Assembly (NCBI GenBank): GCA_002103075.1
Contig: DABG01000010.1
Span: forward strand, 36,120 to 100,119
Direction of reading: 5' to 3'
DNA length: 64,000 bases
From: Candidatus Gastranaerophilales bacterium HUM_9
GTDB taxonomy: Bacteria; Cyanobacteriota; Vampirovibrionia; Gastranaerophilales; Gastranaerophilaceae
The notes beneath the pieces were generated by a model that made no database searches, was not told the DNA's origin, and worked only from the letters and a program-made list of their open reading frames with translations. The translations under genes were made by a program, and so were the position numbers. Each line of letters opens with the position of its first letter. The first letter of the stretch is position 1. Shown in pieces: positions 27,834-36,877 of the stretch.

Positions 27834-28688
27834 ATGAACCAATTCATATTAAATGCAGACGATTTTGGAATGAGCGAAGCCTTTAATGATGCAGTCTTAG
27901 AAGGATTTAAAATTGGTCTATTAAAAAGTACAAGTCTTACAGCAAACGGTGTTGCATTTGATGATGCGATTTCAAGAATTATTCCACAAGCTCAAGGTCT
28001 AAGCGTAGGTGTTCATTTGAATATTATTGAAGGAACAGCACTTTCAAATGGACTTAATTTGCTTTGTGATAATCATAATGAATTCAATAATTCTTATATC
28101 AGTTTAATTCTTAAATCTTACGGAGCAAAAAGGAAAGAGTTTCTTGACCAAATAGAACAAGAATTCCGTACTCAAATAGAAAAAATATTAAATGTTTACC
28201 CTGATATATCACATATTGATTCACATGTTCACACACACGCAATACCACCTATCTTCAAATTAGTTTGCAAACTAGCGCAAGAATACAAAATTCCATTTGT
28301 AAGAACACAAGGCGAAAAACCTTATATTATACCAAGTTTAAAGGCAACTGTTAATAAAGAATTCGCAATAAATATTTTAAAAAACATTCTTCTAAACACG
28401 TTTACTTTCATAAATAGACCTGTTGTAAAAAAATACAACTTAAAAACAAATGACTATCAAATCGGAGTACTTTATACCCTAATGATGAGTAATAAGAGCC
28501 TGTATTATGGATTAAAGAGCATCAAGAGAGATAACAAAATTGTTGAATCACTAATCCACCCATGCCTGTATGCTGATGGAAAACGTGACAATCACTCTGT
28601 TGAGTTTGAAATTACACAAGATAAAGAACTTATTGAAAAAATAAAAAATATGGGATTTGTTATTACAGATTTTAAGTCAGTTGAATAG
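27834..28688 (+). CDS. ChbG/HpnK (YdjC-like) carbohydrate deacetylase
   Basis: Metal-dependent deacetylase of the YdjC/ChbG/HpnK family, acting on N-acetylated sugars or glycolipids. The N-terminal FILNADDFGMSEAFNDAV gives the catalytic Asp and metal Asp, SVGVHLNIIEG a metal His, and HIDSHVHTHAIPP the second His cluster; LIHPCLYADGKRD near the end is the usual late His motif. At 284 aa it is standard. The substrate is unknown; the nearby GtrA and lipid-linked glycosyltransferases suggest a surface glycolipid. GAGG is upstream of the ATG. Confidence 0.88.
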   Translation: MNQFILNADDFGMSEAFNDAVLEGFKIGLLKSTSLTANGVAFDDAISRIIPQAQGLSVGVHLNIIEGTALSNGLNLLCDNHNEFNNSYISLILKSYGAKRKEFLDQIEQEFRTQIEKILNVYPDISHIDSHVHTHAIPPIFKLVCKLAQEYKIPFVRTQGEKPYIIPSLKATVNKEFAINILKNILLNTFTFINRPVVKKYNLKTNDYQIGVLYTLMMSNKSLYYGLKSIKRDNKIVESLIHPCLYADGKRDNHSVEFEITQDKELIEKIKNMGFVITDFKSVE

Positions 28689-28760
28689 ACTATAAAACAT
28701 TCTGTATCTTAATAAAAGTTTTCTTACATTTAGAATGTCTAAAATTTAACATATTTAAAG

Positions 28761-28796
28761 TTGACAAAATGTTGGTCATAGGCTACACTAAAAAAT
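28761..28796 (+). promoter_or_regulatory. Consensus promoter of the toxin-antitoxin operon, leaderless
   Basis: TTGACA (28761-28766), exactly 17 bp, then TACACT (28784-28789), then 7 nt to the toxin ATG at 28797. This is the clearest sigma-70 promoter of the window, and its spacing puts +1 at the start codon. Confidence 0.75.
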
Positions 28797-29126
28797 ATGA
28801 AAGAAATCATCTTATACGAAACAGAAAACGGTAAATGTCCTTATACTGAATGGGTTGAAAATCTTAGTTTAGATTATCAGTTAAGAATTCAAAAACGAGT
28901 TAATAAATTAAAAGATGGTTTAAAAGGTGATTGGAAAAAATTAAAGAATAGTGAATTATGTGAACTAAGACTTGATTTTGGAAAAGGATATAGAATTTAT
29001 TATAAAGAACTTGGGAATATAATTATTTTACTTCTATCTGGAAGTGATAAAAAAGACCAAGTTAAAACAATAAAACAAGCTAATAAATATTATGAAGATT
29101 TTAAAAAAAGAAACTATAAAGGATAA
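28797..29126 (+). CDS. RelE/HigB-type toxin (addiction module killer family)
   Basis: Probable mRNA interferase toxin of a type II toxin-antitoxin pair. The 109-aa fold matches RelE/ParE proteins of the phage-derived Gp49-like subgroup: LRIQKRVNKLKDGLKGDWKK, then LCELRLDFGKGYRIYYKE, IIILLLSGSDKKDQVKTIKQ and an A-x(2)-YYEDFK end. The Arg/Tyr residues in RLDFGKGYRIYY are those typically needed for activity. Toxin first, antitoxin second is the HigBA order. The mRNA appears to begin at the ATG. Confidence 0.85.
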   Translation: MKEIILYETENGKCPYTEWVENLSLDYQLRIQKRVNKLKDGLKGDWKKLKNSELCELRLDFGKGYRIYYKELGNIIILLLSGSDKKDQVKTIKQANKYYEDFKKRNYKG

Positions 29127-29130
29127 TACA

Positions 29131-29487
29131 ATGCCAGATAATTTAAAAAATTTTGATTTAGATAAAATTAGAGCCAACACTATCAATCACGATGATTATA
29201 TGCATGAAAAATTGCAAGATTCTGAATATCAAAAAGGGTGGTTAAAAATTTCAATAATGGACTATATTGAAACAGGTGACTATTCAGAATTTTTTAGAGC
29301 TTTAGAACAAGTAATTAAAGCTCGTGGAACAATAAAAGAATTTGCAGAAAAAACAGGAATTGATAGAAGTAATTTAACAGAAATTTTAAAATGTAAAACT
29401 AAATCATCACCAAGCATTTCAACGATTGGTAAAATTTTAAAAGGATTAGGTTATACACTTTCTGTTGATGATTTAAAACTTGCATAA
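29131..29487 (+). CDS. XRE/HigA-type antitoxin
   Basis: Antitoxin of the preceding RelE-like toxin, expected to bind both the toxin and the operon promoter. The C-terminal half is a helix-turn-helix: GTIKEFAEKTGIDRSNLTEI, then PSISTIGKILKGLGYTLSV. The N-terminal half is acidic and would mask the toxin. I start at ATG 29131, with AAAGGA seven bases upstream and four bases after the toxin stop; an in-frame start at 29092 would lie inside the toxin gene. Confidence 0.85.
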   Translation: MPDNLKNFDLDKIRANTINHDDYMHEKLQDSEYQKGWLKISIMDYIETGDYSEFFRALEQVIKARGTIKEFAEKTGIDRSNLTEILKCKTKSSPSISTIGKILKGLGYTLSVDDLKLA

Positions 29488-29559
29488 TAAAATTATACAC
29501 AGGGATTCTTCATTATCTTAAATTAATCCTACCTGCCAAATAAAATAAACCCACACACT

Positions 29560-31176
29560 CTACTTTGACACAATAGAATATTTAACGCCCTTTTTCACAA
29601 CAGTATACTTAAATTTCAATTTCTTAAAATCCTTGTTTTTTATAATCACAAGGTTTGATTTATCATTCAAATATTGTGGAACTAAATACTCATCATCTTC
29701 ACCTAAGAACAACACTTTTTTAGCTCCTGAATAATATATTAAACTATACTTTTTACCTGTTTTATAACCAACTATCTTCTTATTCTGAGCCTTTGCAATC
29801 TGTGCATATTCAATCAAATCATTTTGACCAAATTTTGCATTAATATTGAAAAAATGATGGGTTCCAAATGCACTCAAAAGTACCATTAAAACGGTATATA
29901 CAGTGAATAATTTTAACTTTTTACCATCTTTTGCAAACACAACACCTAAGCCACCAGCAACTATACAAAGTGACATACCAACAAATTTCAATTCAGAAAC
30001 AGTGTTGTATAAATCAAACGGAAGATAACTTCTCGCAATAAGGATTACAAATCCAACCAATATTAAAATCGAATTCAAAACTTGTGAGAATACTTTAAAT
30101 ATTTTTGAACAACCGTCTTCACACCAATAATTAGCTAATATTACTGCTAAAAACGGATACATTGGAAGAATATACGTAACTAATTTTGTTCCTGAAACAG
30201 AAAAGAACAACATAGTAAACAATGCACCAATTATTGATAAAGCAACAAATCTGTCCTTATTCTCTAATGTTTCATAAGCTCTATATCTAAATCCTCTACA
30301 TTTTTCAACGAGCATTGAAACAAATGAGAACACCCAAGGAAAGAATCCCCACGCTAAAATTGGAATATAGAATAAAAATGGACGTTCTCTATGTATAACA
30401 TCTGAACCAATAAATCTCAACAAGTGATGTTTTATAATATATTCATCAAAGAACAATTTGCCATGTATATGCAACATAGCTATATGCCAAGGTAATACAA
30501 TCAATAAGAACAATAAAGTTCCCAATCCAAAATATTTTGGTTTAAAAAACTCTTTCAAATTCTTAGCATAAAGTCCTGCAAAAAACATTACCCCAAATGG
30601 AACTACAACTCCAGGTATACCTTTTGCCATAACAGCTAACCCTGAAAAAATATAGAACAACCACCAAAAATATTTTTTGTTTTGTTCTTGTACAAAATAT
30701 GTCATAAACCCACTAAAAACAGATATTGTGATACAAGAAGTTAACAACATATCCAAAATAGCAATCTTTGACATAATAATAAATTCAAGACTTGTTCCTA
30801 AAATACAAGCCACAATTAAACCAAACTTTTTAGAAACAACCTTTGCACCTGCAAAATAAACGACTAAAGCAGCAAACAACGATTGCAAACCAATCGGAAT
30901 ACGTGCTACACCCTCTGATACTCCACCAAACAATCCAAAAAACAAGTTTTCTATCCAAAAATATAATGGTGGTTTTTCAAAAAAGAATTTACCGTTTAAA
31001 TATAAAGTCATAAATTCTTTATCGTGAAACATAGTAGATGACATATTTACATATCTTGTTTCATCTACATCTAACAATTTATACATCCAAATATTATGGA
31101 AATACAACAAATATACTCCCACAATAATCATCATTATAAAAAATATTTTTTTATGTTTTAAAACAAATTCTTTCAT
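29560..31176 (-). CDS. ArnT/PMT-like lipid-linked glycosyltransferase
   Basis: Polytopic GT-C glycosyltransferase of the ArnT/PMT group, transferring a sugar from undecaprenyl phosphate to lipid A, protein or glycan outside the inner membrane. YKLLDVDETRYVNMSSTM near residue 34 carries the DE catalytic pair of the first periplasmic loop, and FFFEKPPLYFWIENLFFGLF is the usual next loop. About ten or more hydrophobic segments fill residues 10-430; the last ~100 residues are a soluble domain. The stop abuts the start region of the convergent neighbourhood, and its start is one base from the end of the GT2 at 31177, so both form an operon in which one makes the lipid donor and the other uses it. 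Confidence 0.88.
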   Translation of the reverse strand: MKEFVLKHKKIFFIMMIIVGVYLLYFHNIWMYKLLDVDETRYVNMSSTMFHDKEFMTLYLNGKFFFEKPPLYFWIENLFFGLFGGVSEGVARIPIGLQSLFAALVVYFAGAKVVSKKFGLIVACILGTSLEFIIMSKIAILDMLLTSCITISVFSGFMTYFVQEQNKKYFWWLFYIFSGLAVMAKGIPGVVVPFGVMFFAGLYAKNLKEFFKPKYFGLGTLLFLLIVLPWHIAMLHIHGKLFFDEYIIKHHLLRFIGSDVIHRERPFLFYIPILAWGFFPWVFSFVSMLVEKCRGFRYRAYETLENKDRFVALSIIGALFTMLFFSVSGTKLVTYILPMYPFLAVILANYWCEDGCSKIFKVFSQVLNSILILVGFVILIARSYLPFDLYNTVSELKFVGMSLCIVAGGLGVVFAKDGKKLKLFTVYTVLMVLLSAFGTHHFFNINAKFGQNDLIEYAQIAKAQNKKIVGYKTGKKYSLIYYSGAKKVLFLGEDDEYLVPQYLNDKSNLVIIKNKDFKKLKFKYTVVKKGVKYSIVSK

Positions 31177-32127
31177 CTATAATTCCTCAACGACAATATA
31201 TCTTGGTCGACCTTTTACCTCAAGTAAAATTTGACCTATATATTCCCCAATAATACCTATACACAAGATTTGAATACCTGATATAAACGTAGTCCAAACC
31301 TTATAAAACTCTATTTCAAATATTAAATCCACTTTCAAGATTTGTTCTAACAAAATCAAAAATGCCACAATAAAACAACTCAATGAAATTATAAATCCTG
31401 TTAAAAACACAAATCTCAAAGGATATGTTGAATAAGAAACGATTCCTGTCATCGCCAACTTAAACAATGATATAAACGAAAATTTGCTTTCACCTAAAGC
31501 ACGTTTACATACATCATAATTTATACATTTTATTTTTAACCCCAAATCGCTAAACAACCCACGTAAAAAGATGTTACGTTCTTTGAAATTACCAATAATA
31601 TCCAGCGTTTTTTTATTTATCAAACGAAATTCCGAATGATTAGGGTTCAAATTCACACCTAAAAGATTAATGGTTTTATAAAATATTGCAGAAAACATTT
31701 TCTTCCACCAAGAAGTTTTATAATTATTTCTAATCCCTGCAACGATGTCATAACCTTCATCATAAGCAGAGATAAATTCTTCAATCTTTGAAATATCTTG
31801 TTGTAAATCAGCATCAATCGTCAAAACAGCGTCTGCTTCTAACTTTCTTGACATATCTAAACCTGCAAGAATTGCTAATTGATTACCATAGTTTCTAGAA
31901 AACTTCAATGCTTTTAATGAACAAAAAGAATTCTTTGAAGCATTTTCTAATATTTCCCAAGTTTTATCTGTACTACCGTCATCAACAAAAACAAAAAAAC
32001 TCTCAGGTGCAACAACTTTTTTTTGAATAAGATTGTGCATAAGTTCTTTTAATTTATTTATCGTAGTAGGAAGAACCTCTTCCTCGTTAAAACATGGTAT
32101 AATTATAGCAAACTTAGTATCTTTCAT
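31177..32127 (-). CDS. DPM1/ArnC-like polyprenyl-phosphate glycosyltransferase
   Basis: GT2 enzyme making undecaprenyl-phosphate-sugar, the donor for GT-C transferases. FAIIIPCFNEEEVLPTTINK starts the fold, FVDDGSTDKTW and LTIDADLQQD supply the DxD, and HSEFRLINKKTLDII and RNIFLRGLFSDLG are ArnC/GtrB-typical. Two C-terminal membrane spans follow (about residues 232-260 and 272-300), then the end motif GRPRYIV. It directly precedes the ArnT-like gene, a donor-synthesis and transfer pair. Confidence 0.9.
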   Translation of the reverse strand: MKDTKFAIIIPCFNEEEVLPTTINKLKELMHNLIQKKVVAPESFFVFVDDGSTDKTWEILENASKNSFCSLKALKFSRNYGNQLAILAGLDMSRKLEADAVLTIDADLQQDISKIEEFISAYDEGYDIVAGIRNNYKTSWWKKMFSAIFYKTINLLGVNLNPNHSEFRLINKKTLDIIGNFKERNIFLRGLFSDLGLKIKCINYDVCKRALGESKFSFISLFKLAMTGIVSYSTYPLRFVFLTGFIISLSCFIVAFLILLEQILKVDLIFEIEFYKVWTTFISGIQILCIGIIGEYIGQILLEVKGRPRYIVVEEL

Positions 32128-32234
32128 ATATAAAACCTCTATTTTAATTGTAATTAAAATATATTAGGTAACTGTTAATAATTCCTAACAGAAAACTAAC
32201 AAAAGTTTTATAAATTACTATATAAGGGAGAATT

Positions 32235-32939
32235 ATGTTTAACTCAAAAATATTAATCGTAGACGATGAAAGAGATATTTCTGATTTAATAGAAATGGCT
32301 CTAAAATCCAACGGTTTTACAAATATAAAAAAAGTTTTTAACGGTACAGATGCTCTCAAAAGCATTGACGAGTGGTCACCGACTTTGATATTGTTAGACT
32401 TGATGCTTCCAGAAGTTGACGGTTTAACTATCTGCAAAAAAACAAAAAGTAATCCACTAACAGAAAATATCCCTATAATTATGATTACTGCTAAAAATGA
32501 AGAAAGCGATATCGTAATGGGATTAGAACTTGGTGCAAACGATTATATGACAAAACCCTTTAGCACAAAGGTCTTAATCGCCCGTATCAGAAACCAATTA
32601 AGATTATTAGAGGTTGATAGCCAAAAAAATACAAATTCAATAATACAGTATAAAAACCTTACGATTAACAAGCTCAATAGAAGTGCTATAATAAATAATG
32701 AAGAACTTAATCTCACATACTCTGAATTTGAACTTTTGGTTTTATTTGTAAGCGAACCGAACAGAGTTTACACAAGAAATCAATTATTATTACATCTTAA
32801 AGGTGATGCAGGATACGAAGTAAGTGAACGAGCGATTGACGTCCAAATACTTAACCTAAGACGTAAACTCAAAATTTTAGGAGCTGAAATCGAATCTGTA
32901 AGAGGAATTGGATACAAACTAAATGAAAAAACACTTTAA
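32235..32939 (+). CDS. OmpR/PhoB-family response regulator
   Basis: Two-component transcription factor. The receiver domain (about residues 1-120) has the acidic pocket in ILIVDDERDIS, the phospho-acceptor D55 in LILLDLMLPEVDG, the conserved Thr in IIMITAKNEE and the switch Lys in DYMTKPFS. The winged-helix DNA-binding domain (about 135-234) contains LTYSEFELLVLF and RAIDVQILNLRRKL. A GGGAGA site precedes the ATG. It overlaps the histidine kinase gene by 17 bp. Target genes are unknown. Confidence 0.95.
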   Translation: MFNSKILIVDDERDISDLIEMALKSNGFTNIKKVFNGTDALKSIDEWSPTLILLDLMLPEVDGLTICKKTKSNPLTENIPIIMITAKNEESDIVMGLELGANDYMTKPFSTKVLIARIRNQLRLLEVDSQKNTNSIIQYKNLTINKLNRSAIINNEELNLTYSEFELLVLFVSEPNRVYTRNQLLLHLKGDAGYEVSERAIDVQILNLRRKLKILGAEIESVRGIGYKLNEKTL

Positions 32940-34317
32940 ATATATCTTATATTTTATTCTAACTATCGTTGTACTTACCACAACAAGTTTAATTCTATTA
33001 ACAAATCAATTTTTCAAGTTCTACAATTCATATATAGAAGAAGAACGAGAAGAAATCGGACACCAATTTTTGATGGTTGAATGGGCAATAACACCGCTTA
33101 TCTCAAACAACGATTTTAAAAATCTGCAAACATTTTGTAACTCCTTAAAAGACACTGATATCGCTGTATTTATTCAAGATGATACAGGCAAAATCATTGG
33201 TGCATCAAGAGATGATATTAATATTAAATTATTTGATTTAAACACAAATGATGAAGAAGGGCTTGATAGTTATATCACAACATTAAAAACAAAAATGGTT
33301 CTAAAAAAGAGATTAATAACTATTAAAAACAAAAAGTACTTAGTAAAAATTGCATTGATGCAAGATAATATGATAACAACATTTTTACGTAACCAACAAA
33401 ACATTATAATTGCATTTTTGTTAAGTGTTATAACGATTATTCTAATATTTTTATATCTTATATTTGACCTTAAAATTCCGTTTGATAAACTTCAAGAAAG
33501 TGCTAAAAAAATTATTAATGGCGACTTTGACTCTGAAATATACGTTATTGAAAAAGGTATGCTATCAGAACATTCAAAAACAATTAGCAATATGGCAAAA
33601 CAATTAAAACAAAAAATCCATGAGTTAAAAGAAATTGAACTTAAAAAAAATGAAATGCTTGCTGGAATATCTCACGAAGTTAAAACCCCTTTGACAAGTA
33701 TAATCTTAGCATCAGAACTTTTGAAATCAAACGAGGGATTAAATAAAGATGGAGAAGATTGCGTAAACATTATTGATTTTAACGCAAAACGATTAAATAA
33801 TTTAATTTTAAATATAATTGATATTTCAAAACTTGAACACCAAACAATTACAAAACAAACCGAATTCATTCCAATAAACCTTGAGGACTGCATATATAGT
33901 GTAATCCACAATTCTAAAATTTTATCTAATGATATAATTATAAACTTTGAACCAGAAGGTTTAACCCCTATTTTAGGCGATTCACAATTATTAGAAACAG
34001 CCATTTTGAATATTTTGACAAACTCAATCAAATATTCAAAAACAGATAAGATAGATGTAACAATTAATACAAAAGATAAGAAAGTAGAGTTAAGAATAAA
34101 AGATTATGGGATTGGAATACCAGAAGAACATATTGATAAAGTCTTTGATAAATTTTATAGAGTCGATAAAAACCGAAGCAGAGAACTTGGTGGTAATGGA
34201 CTTGGACTTAGTATCGTAAAAGAAATTATAACCTTACATAATGGAACTATTAGTTTATTGTCGAATAACGGTTGCGAAGTTATTATAGAGTTACCGTTAA
34301 ATATAGATGATAAGTGA
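32923..34317 (+). CDS. Membrane sensor histidine kinase
   Basis: Sensor partner of the upstream OmpR regulator. Two membrane spans (about residues 7-28 and 160-182) enclose a ~130-residue extracytoplasmic sensor. HAMP-like sequence follows, then HisKA with the phospho-acceptor H251 in AGISHEVKTPLTS, and a HATPase_c domain with N box NILTNSIKYS, G1 box KDYGIGIPEE and G2 box GNGLGLSIV. At 464 aa it is complete. The signal sensed cannot be inferred. Confidence 0.95.
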   Translation: MKKHFKYILYFILTIVVLTTTSLILLTNQFFKFYNSYIEEEREEIGHQFLMVEWAITPLISNNDFKNLQTFCNSLKDTDIAVFIQDDTGKIIGASRDDINIKLFDLNTNDEEGLDSYITTLKTKMVLKKRLITIKNKKYLVKIALMQDNMITTFLRNQQNIIIAFLLSVITIILIFLYLIFDLKIPFDKLQESAKKIINGDFDSEIYVIEKGMLSEHSKTISNMAKQLKQKIHELKEIELKKNEMLAGISHEVKTPLTSIILASELLKSNEGLNKDGEDCVNIIDFNAKRLNNLILNIIDISKLEHQTITKQTEFIPINLEDCIYSVIHNSKILSNDIIINFEPEGLTPILGDSQLLETAILNILTNSIKYSKTDKIDVTINTKDKKVELRIKDYGIGIPEEHIDKVFDKFYRVDKNRSRELGGNGLGLSIVKEIITLHNGTISLLSNNGCEVIIELPLNIDDK

Positions 34318-34347
34318 TTTCAACGACTCACCTCAAAACAAAATAAA

Positions 34348-34369
34348 AGCGAGAAGTACGCTTCTCGCT
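34348..34369. terminator. Strong hairpin after the two-component operon
   Basis: Perfect 9-bp stem AGCGAGAAG/CTTCTCGCT with a 4-base loop, 31 bp after the kinase stop. The T-rich run follows on the minus strand (TTTTATTTTG), not on the plus strand, so it would work best for minus-strand transcripts coming from the flagellar genes, or act as an RNA-end stem for the kinase mRNA. Confidence 0.6.
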
Positions 34370-34852
34370 ACAAAATGGAGTTTAACTAACACTAACTTAT
34401 TTTCCCGATTTTCTCTATAAAAATTCGTATTTTGCCAAGGCAAAACTTGCAAAATAATATATAATTACTTTGTAATATGCCATTTGCGTTGTTTTATTTT
34501 ATAAAATTGTCGTTTAATTTGGTGTTTCAGACAATTCATTCGCTCACTTCCTCTCACAAAACAATACTTAATTGTTTTGTTCGGCAGAGTCGAAAATCCG
34601 CTGTCTTGGATTATTGTTTCACACTACGCATTCGCTCATTTGATTTGCTCTGCAAATTCTATTCGCTATGCTCCGTGCCACTTCGAGTTTCGGACTACGT
34701 CCTCACTCTACCGAAAATCCGCTGTCTTGGATTATTCGGGCTTGCTAAACACTACTTTCACTTTTAAATTCTAACGAATTTAGTCGTTCATTCCGTGTTT
34801 TACGCTCTTACGAGTTTCGCTCATTTCATTCGCTCACTCTACCGAAAATCCG
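34370..34852. repeat. Repeat-rich intergenic block
   Basis: The segment CCGAAAATCCGCT occurs three times (about 34590, 34710 and 34841), twice followed by GTCTTGGATTATT. These are the terminal pieces of the ~94-bp repeat at 16575 and 63278, with diverged interiors. Further short motifs such as 'cattcgctca' also recur. Short open frames on the plus strand here are made of repeat sequence and are not convincing genes. The last copy touches the stop codon of the flagellar gene. Confidence 0.65.
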
Positions 34853-35689
34853 CTATGAACTTACAAGTCGCATTGCTTCTTCTAGCAATTCTTTGTTAGA
34901 TTTAATCAAAGCGTTTACAAGTTCCATTTGCATTTTCGCTTGTTGGTAATTACTCATATTACCTTTGAAATCTGTATTTGATTGCTCAATCAAGCCTGAA
35001 CGAATTTGACCAGTACCGATAACAGGTTTTCCTGATTCTTCTGTTTCGACAAAATTACCTTCGCTAATTTCGTATAAGCCATAGTTGTTATGAAAATTAG
35101 CTGCTGCTATTTTATAAAGTGGTACAGAACGCTTACCACCATCTGCTTTACCGAAGATTGTACCATCTTCTTTGATTTCATATTCGTCATATTTCCCCAT
35201 GAATTTACCATTGTTTGGGTCAATCCACATTTTAATGTTTGTAGTTGGAATACTTAGGGCACCGCCTTTAAGTGCTGTTTCTTGGTATAAATCAGCACTA
35301 ATACTTTTTGTACCAGCCATGATTTCACCATTATCATTTAGAATATAACCTTGAACAGCATCGCCATTTTTAGCTCTATAAACGCCTTCTGCGTCAAATG
35401 TAAATTCACCACGTCTTGTATAGATAATCTTACCTTGATCATTACGTGTGATAAAGAAGCCGTTTCCTTCATAGAATACGTTTTCATTTGATGTACCAGG
35501 AGCAGATTTACCTTGACCTTGGTTCTTCATAGGGTTATCAACAATTGCTCCACCCAAAAACGTTTCAAAAGTAACTTTGTTTTCTCTAAACCCTGGGGTG
35601 TACATATTCGTCATGTTTTCCGCCAGTGCGCTCATCCAGTGTGTTGTTGCCCTTTGGCAATTTAGTGCAGTTGTGTACGAATCATACAT
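34853..35689 (-). CDS. Flagellar hook-basal body protein (FlgG/FlgE family)
   Basis: Axial flagellar protein of the rod/hook family. The N-terminus (MYDSYTTALNCQRATTHWMS, then NMTNMYTPGFR) matches the conserved basal-body rod helix, ENVFYEGNGFFITRND and TRRGEFTFDAEGVYRAKNG the central hook-basal body domain, and the C-terminus (NVFYEGN domain apart) closes with LIKSNKELLEEAMRLVS, the partner rod helix. At 278 aa it resembles FlgG or FlgF in length, but the exact paralogue cannot be chosen by eye. It follows a FliK-like gene by 15 bp, which supports a hook-assembly role. Confidence 0.85.
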   Translation of the reverse strand: MYDSYTTALNCQRATTHWMSALAENMTNMYTPGFRENKVTFETFLGGAIVDNPMKNQGQGKSAPGTSNENVFYEGNGFFITRNDQGKIIYTRRGEFTFDAEGVYRAKNGDAVQGYILNDNGEIMAGTKSISADLYQETALKGGALSIPTTNIKMWIDPNNGKFMGKYDEYEIKEDGTIFGKADGGKRSVPLYKIAAANFHNNYGLYEISEGNFVETEESGKPVIGTGQIRSGLIEQSNTDFKGNMSNYQQAKMQMELVNALIKSNKELLEEAMRLVSS

Positions 35690-35704
35690 CTGATTCTCTC
35701 CTTA

Positions 35705-36877
35705 TTATTTTGTTTCTTTTAAACTTATTTTGTCATATTTTACGTTTAGTGCTTCAAATTTTTCTTTTAGGATATGTAAGTTTTCTTTTATGTGTAACGC
35801 TAATTTTTCATCTGTAGTTTGAAGTTCAACATTTAATTGCCCATCTTTATTTATCTTTATAATGACAGAAATGTCTTTGTCAAAATCTATTCTGAAAACT
35901 TTGTTATTTATAATAGAATCTTTTAACAATGCTAAGAATTTACGTGACAAGTTGTCTAATTCATCATTATTTTCATCTGTGAAACTTGATGAATCTTGAG
36001 TTCCTCTTCTTAATAAACCTACTATACAATCAACATCGGCTTTGTTTAGTTCTGATAAGTCAATTTTATTGTGGTTAGTTACGTTCATTGTTTGGCTCAT
36101 AAGTGCATTGATTATTGAGTTTGTTTTTTCTTTGCTTTCTGATTTTTCGATATGAACTTGATTATTTAGAGCAACAATTTCGTTCATAAACAACATATCT
36201 TCTTCTGTAGTTTTGTATTCTTCATCGCTAAGTCTATTTTTCTCAATATTACGTCTAGCCATTTCCAAGTTTTCTTCTTCTGTTGAAAGAATAGATTCAT
36301 CTTCTGCAAGTTCTTCCTCTGTTTCGTGAAGAACTTGAGAATTGTCTTTTCTGTCTTGATATAGATTTTTTAGATGATCATTCAAGTCAAGCGAAGATTG
36401 AACATCAGCTTTAGGTTCATCTGAGTCTGATTCAGCTTCTTTATTTGCCATAAGTTTTGAAATAACGCTTGTTATATCTTCTGGTTCATCGACATCGTTT
36501 TGACCTGAACCTACGGTGTTTTCTAGTTCTTTTTTACTTTTTGAAATGTTTATTGAATTAAGGTTAATTTTATTTGACATGTCCATAAGTTTAAGAAGAC
36601 GAGTTTTGTCTTCTTGACCGTTTGGAACAACTTTTTGGTTTTCGGTTGGATTTTGACGTTTTTTAATCATTGCACGGTTTTCTTCGTCAGTGGACAAGAT
36701 TGCTTCATCTTCAGCTATTTCTTTTGCTGTTTCACGTAAACCGTTACCAGATGCTTCTTCTTTATCCATAAGGTCAGAAAACGCTTCACCATCAAAATTG
36801 AAATTCTGAGAATCCATTTTGGGTTTGAAGGCATCTTCTTTTATTGGGGTGTATGAGTTTACTCCGTTTGAATACAT
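35705..36877 (-). CDS. FliK-like hook-length control protein with internal repeat
   Basis: The C-terminal ~75 residues (FDKDISVIIKINKDGQLNVE, then IKENLHILKEKFEALNVKYD) fit the Flg_hook domain of FliK, which senses hook completion and switches secretion specificity. The N-terminal 300 residues are disordered, Glu/Asp/Ser-rich, and contain a duplicated segment: LRETAKEIAEDEAILSTDEE and LHETEEELAEDESILSTEEE, about 145 residues apart. Poorly conserved, low-complexity N-termini are normal for FliK. The neighbouring hook-basal body gene supports this call; the domain match itself is by eye. Confidence 0.65.
   Translation of the reverse strand: MYSNGVNSYTPIKEDAFKPKMDSQNFNFDGEAFSDLMDKEEASGNGLRETAKEIAEDEAILSTDEENRAMIKKRQNPTENQKVVPNGQEDKTRLLKLMDMSNKINLNSINISKSKKELENTVGSGQNDVDEPEDITSVISKLMANKEAESDSDEPKADVQSSLDLNDHLKNLYQDRKDNSQVLHETEEELAEDESILSTEEENLEMARRNIEKNRLSDEEYKTTEEDMLFMNEIVALNNQVHIEKSESKEKTNSIINALMSQTMNVTNHNKIDLSELNKADVDCIVGLLRRGTQDSSSFTDENNDELDNLSRKFLALLKDSIINNKVFRIDFDKDISVIIKINKDGQLNVELQTTDEKLALHIKENLHILKEKFEALNVKYDKISLKETK

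Noticed and set aside
34477..34774. Protein-coding frames of 96 and 65 aa
   Set aside because: They consist of intergenic repeat sequence (CCGAAAATCCGCT units), have no ribosome site, and overlap each other in two frames.
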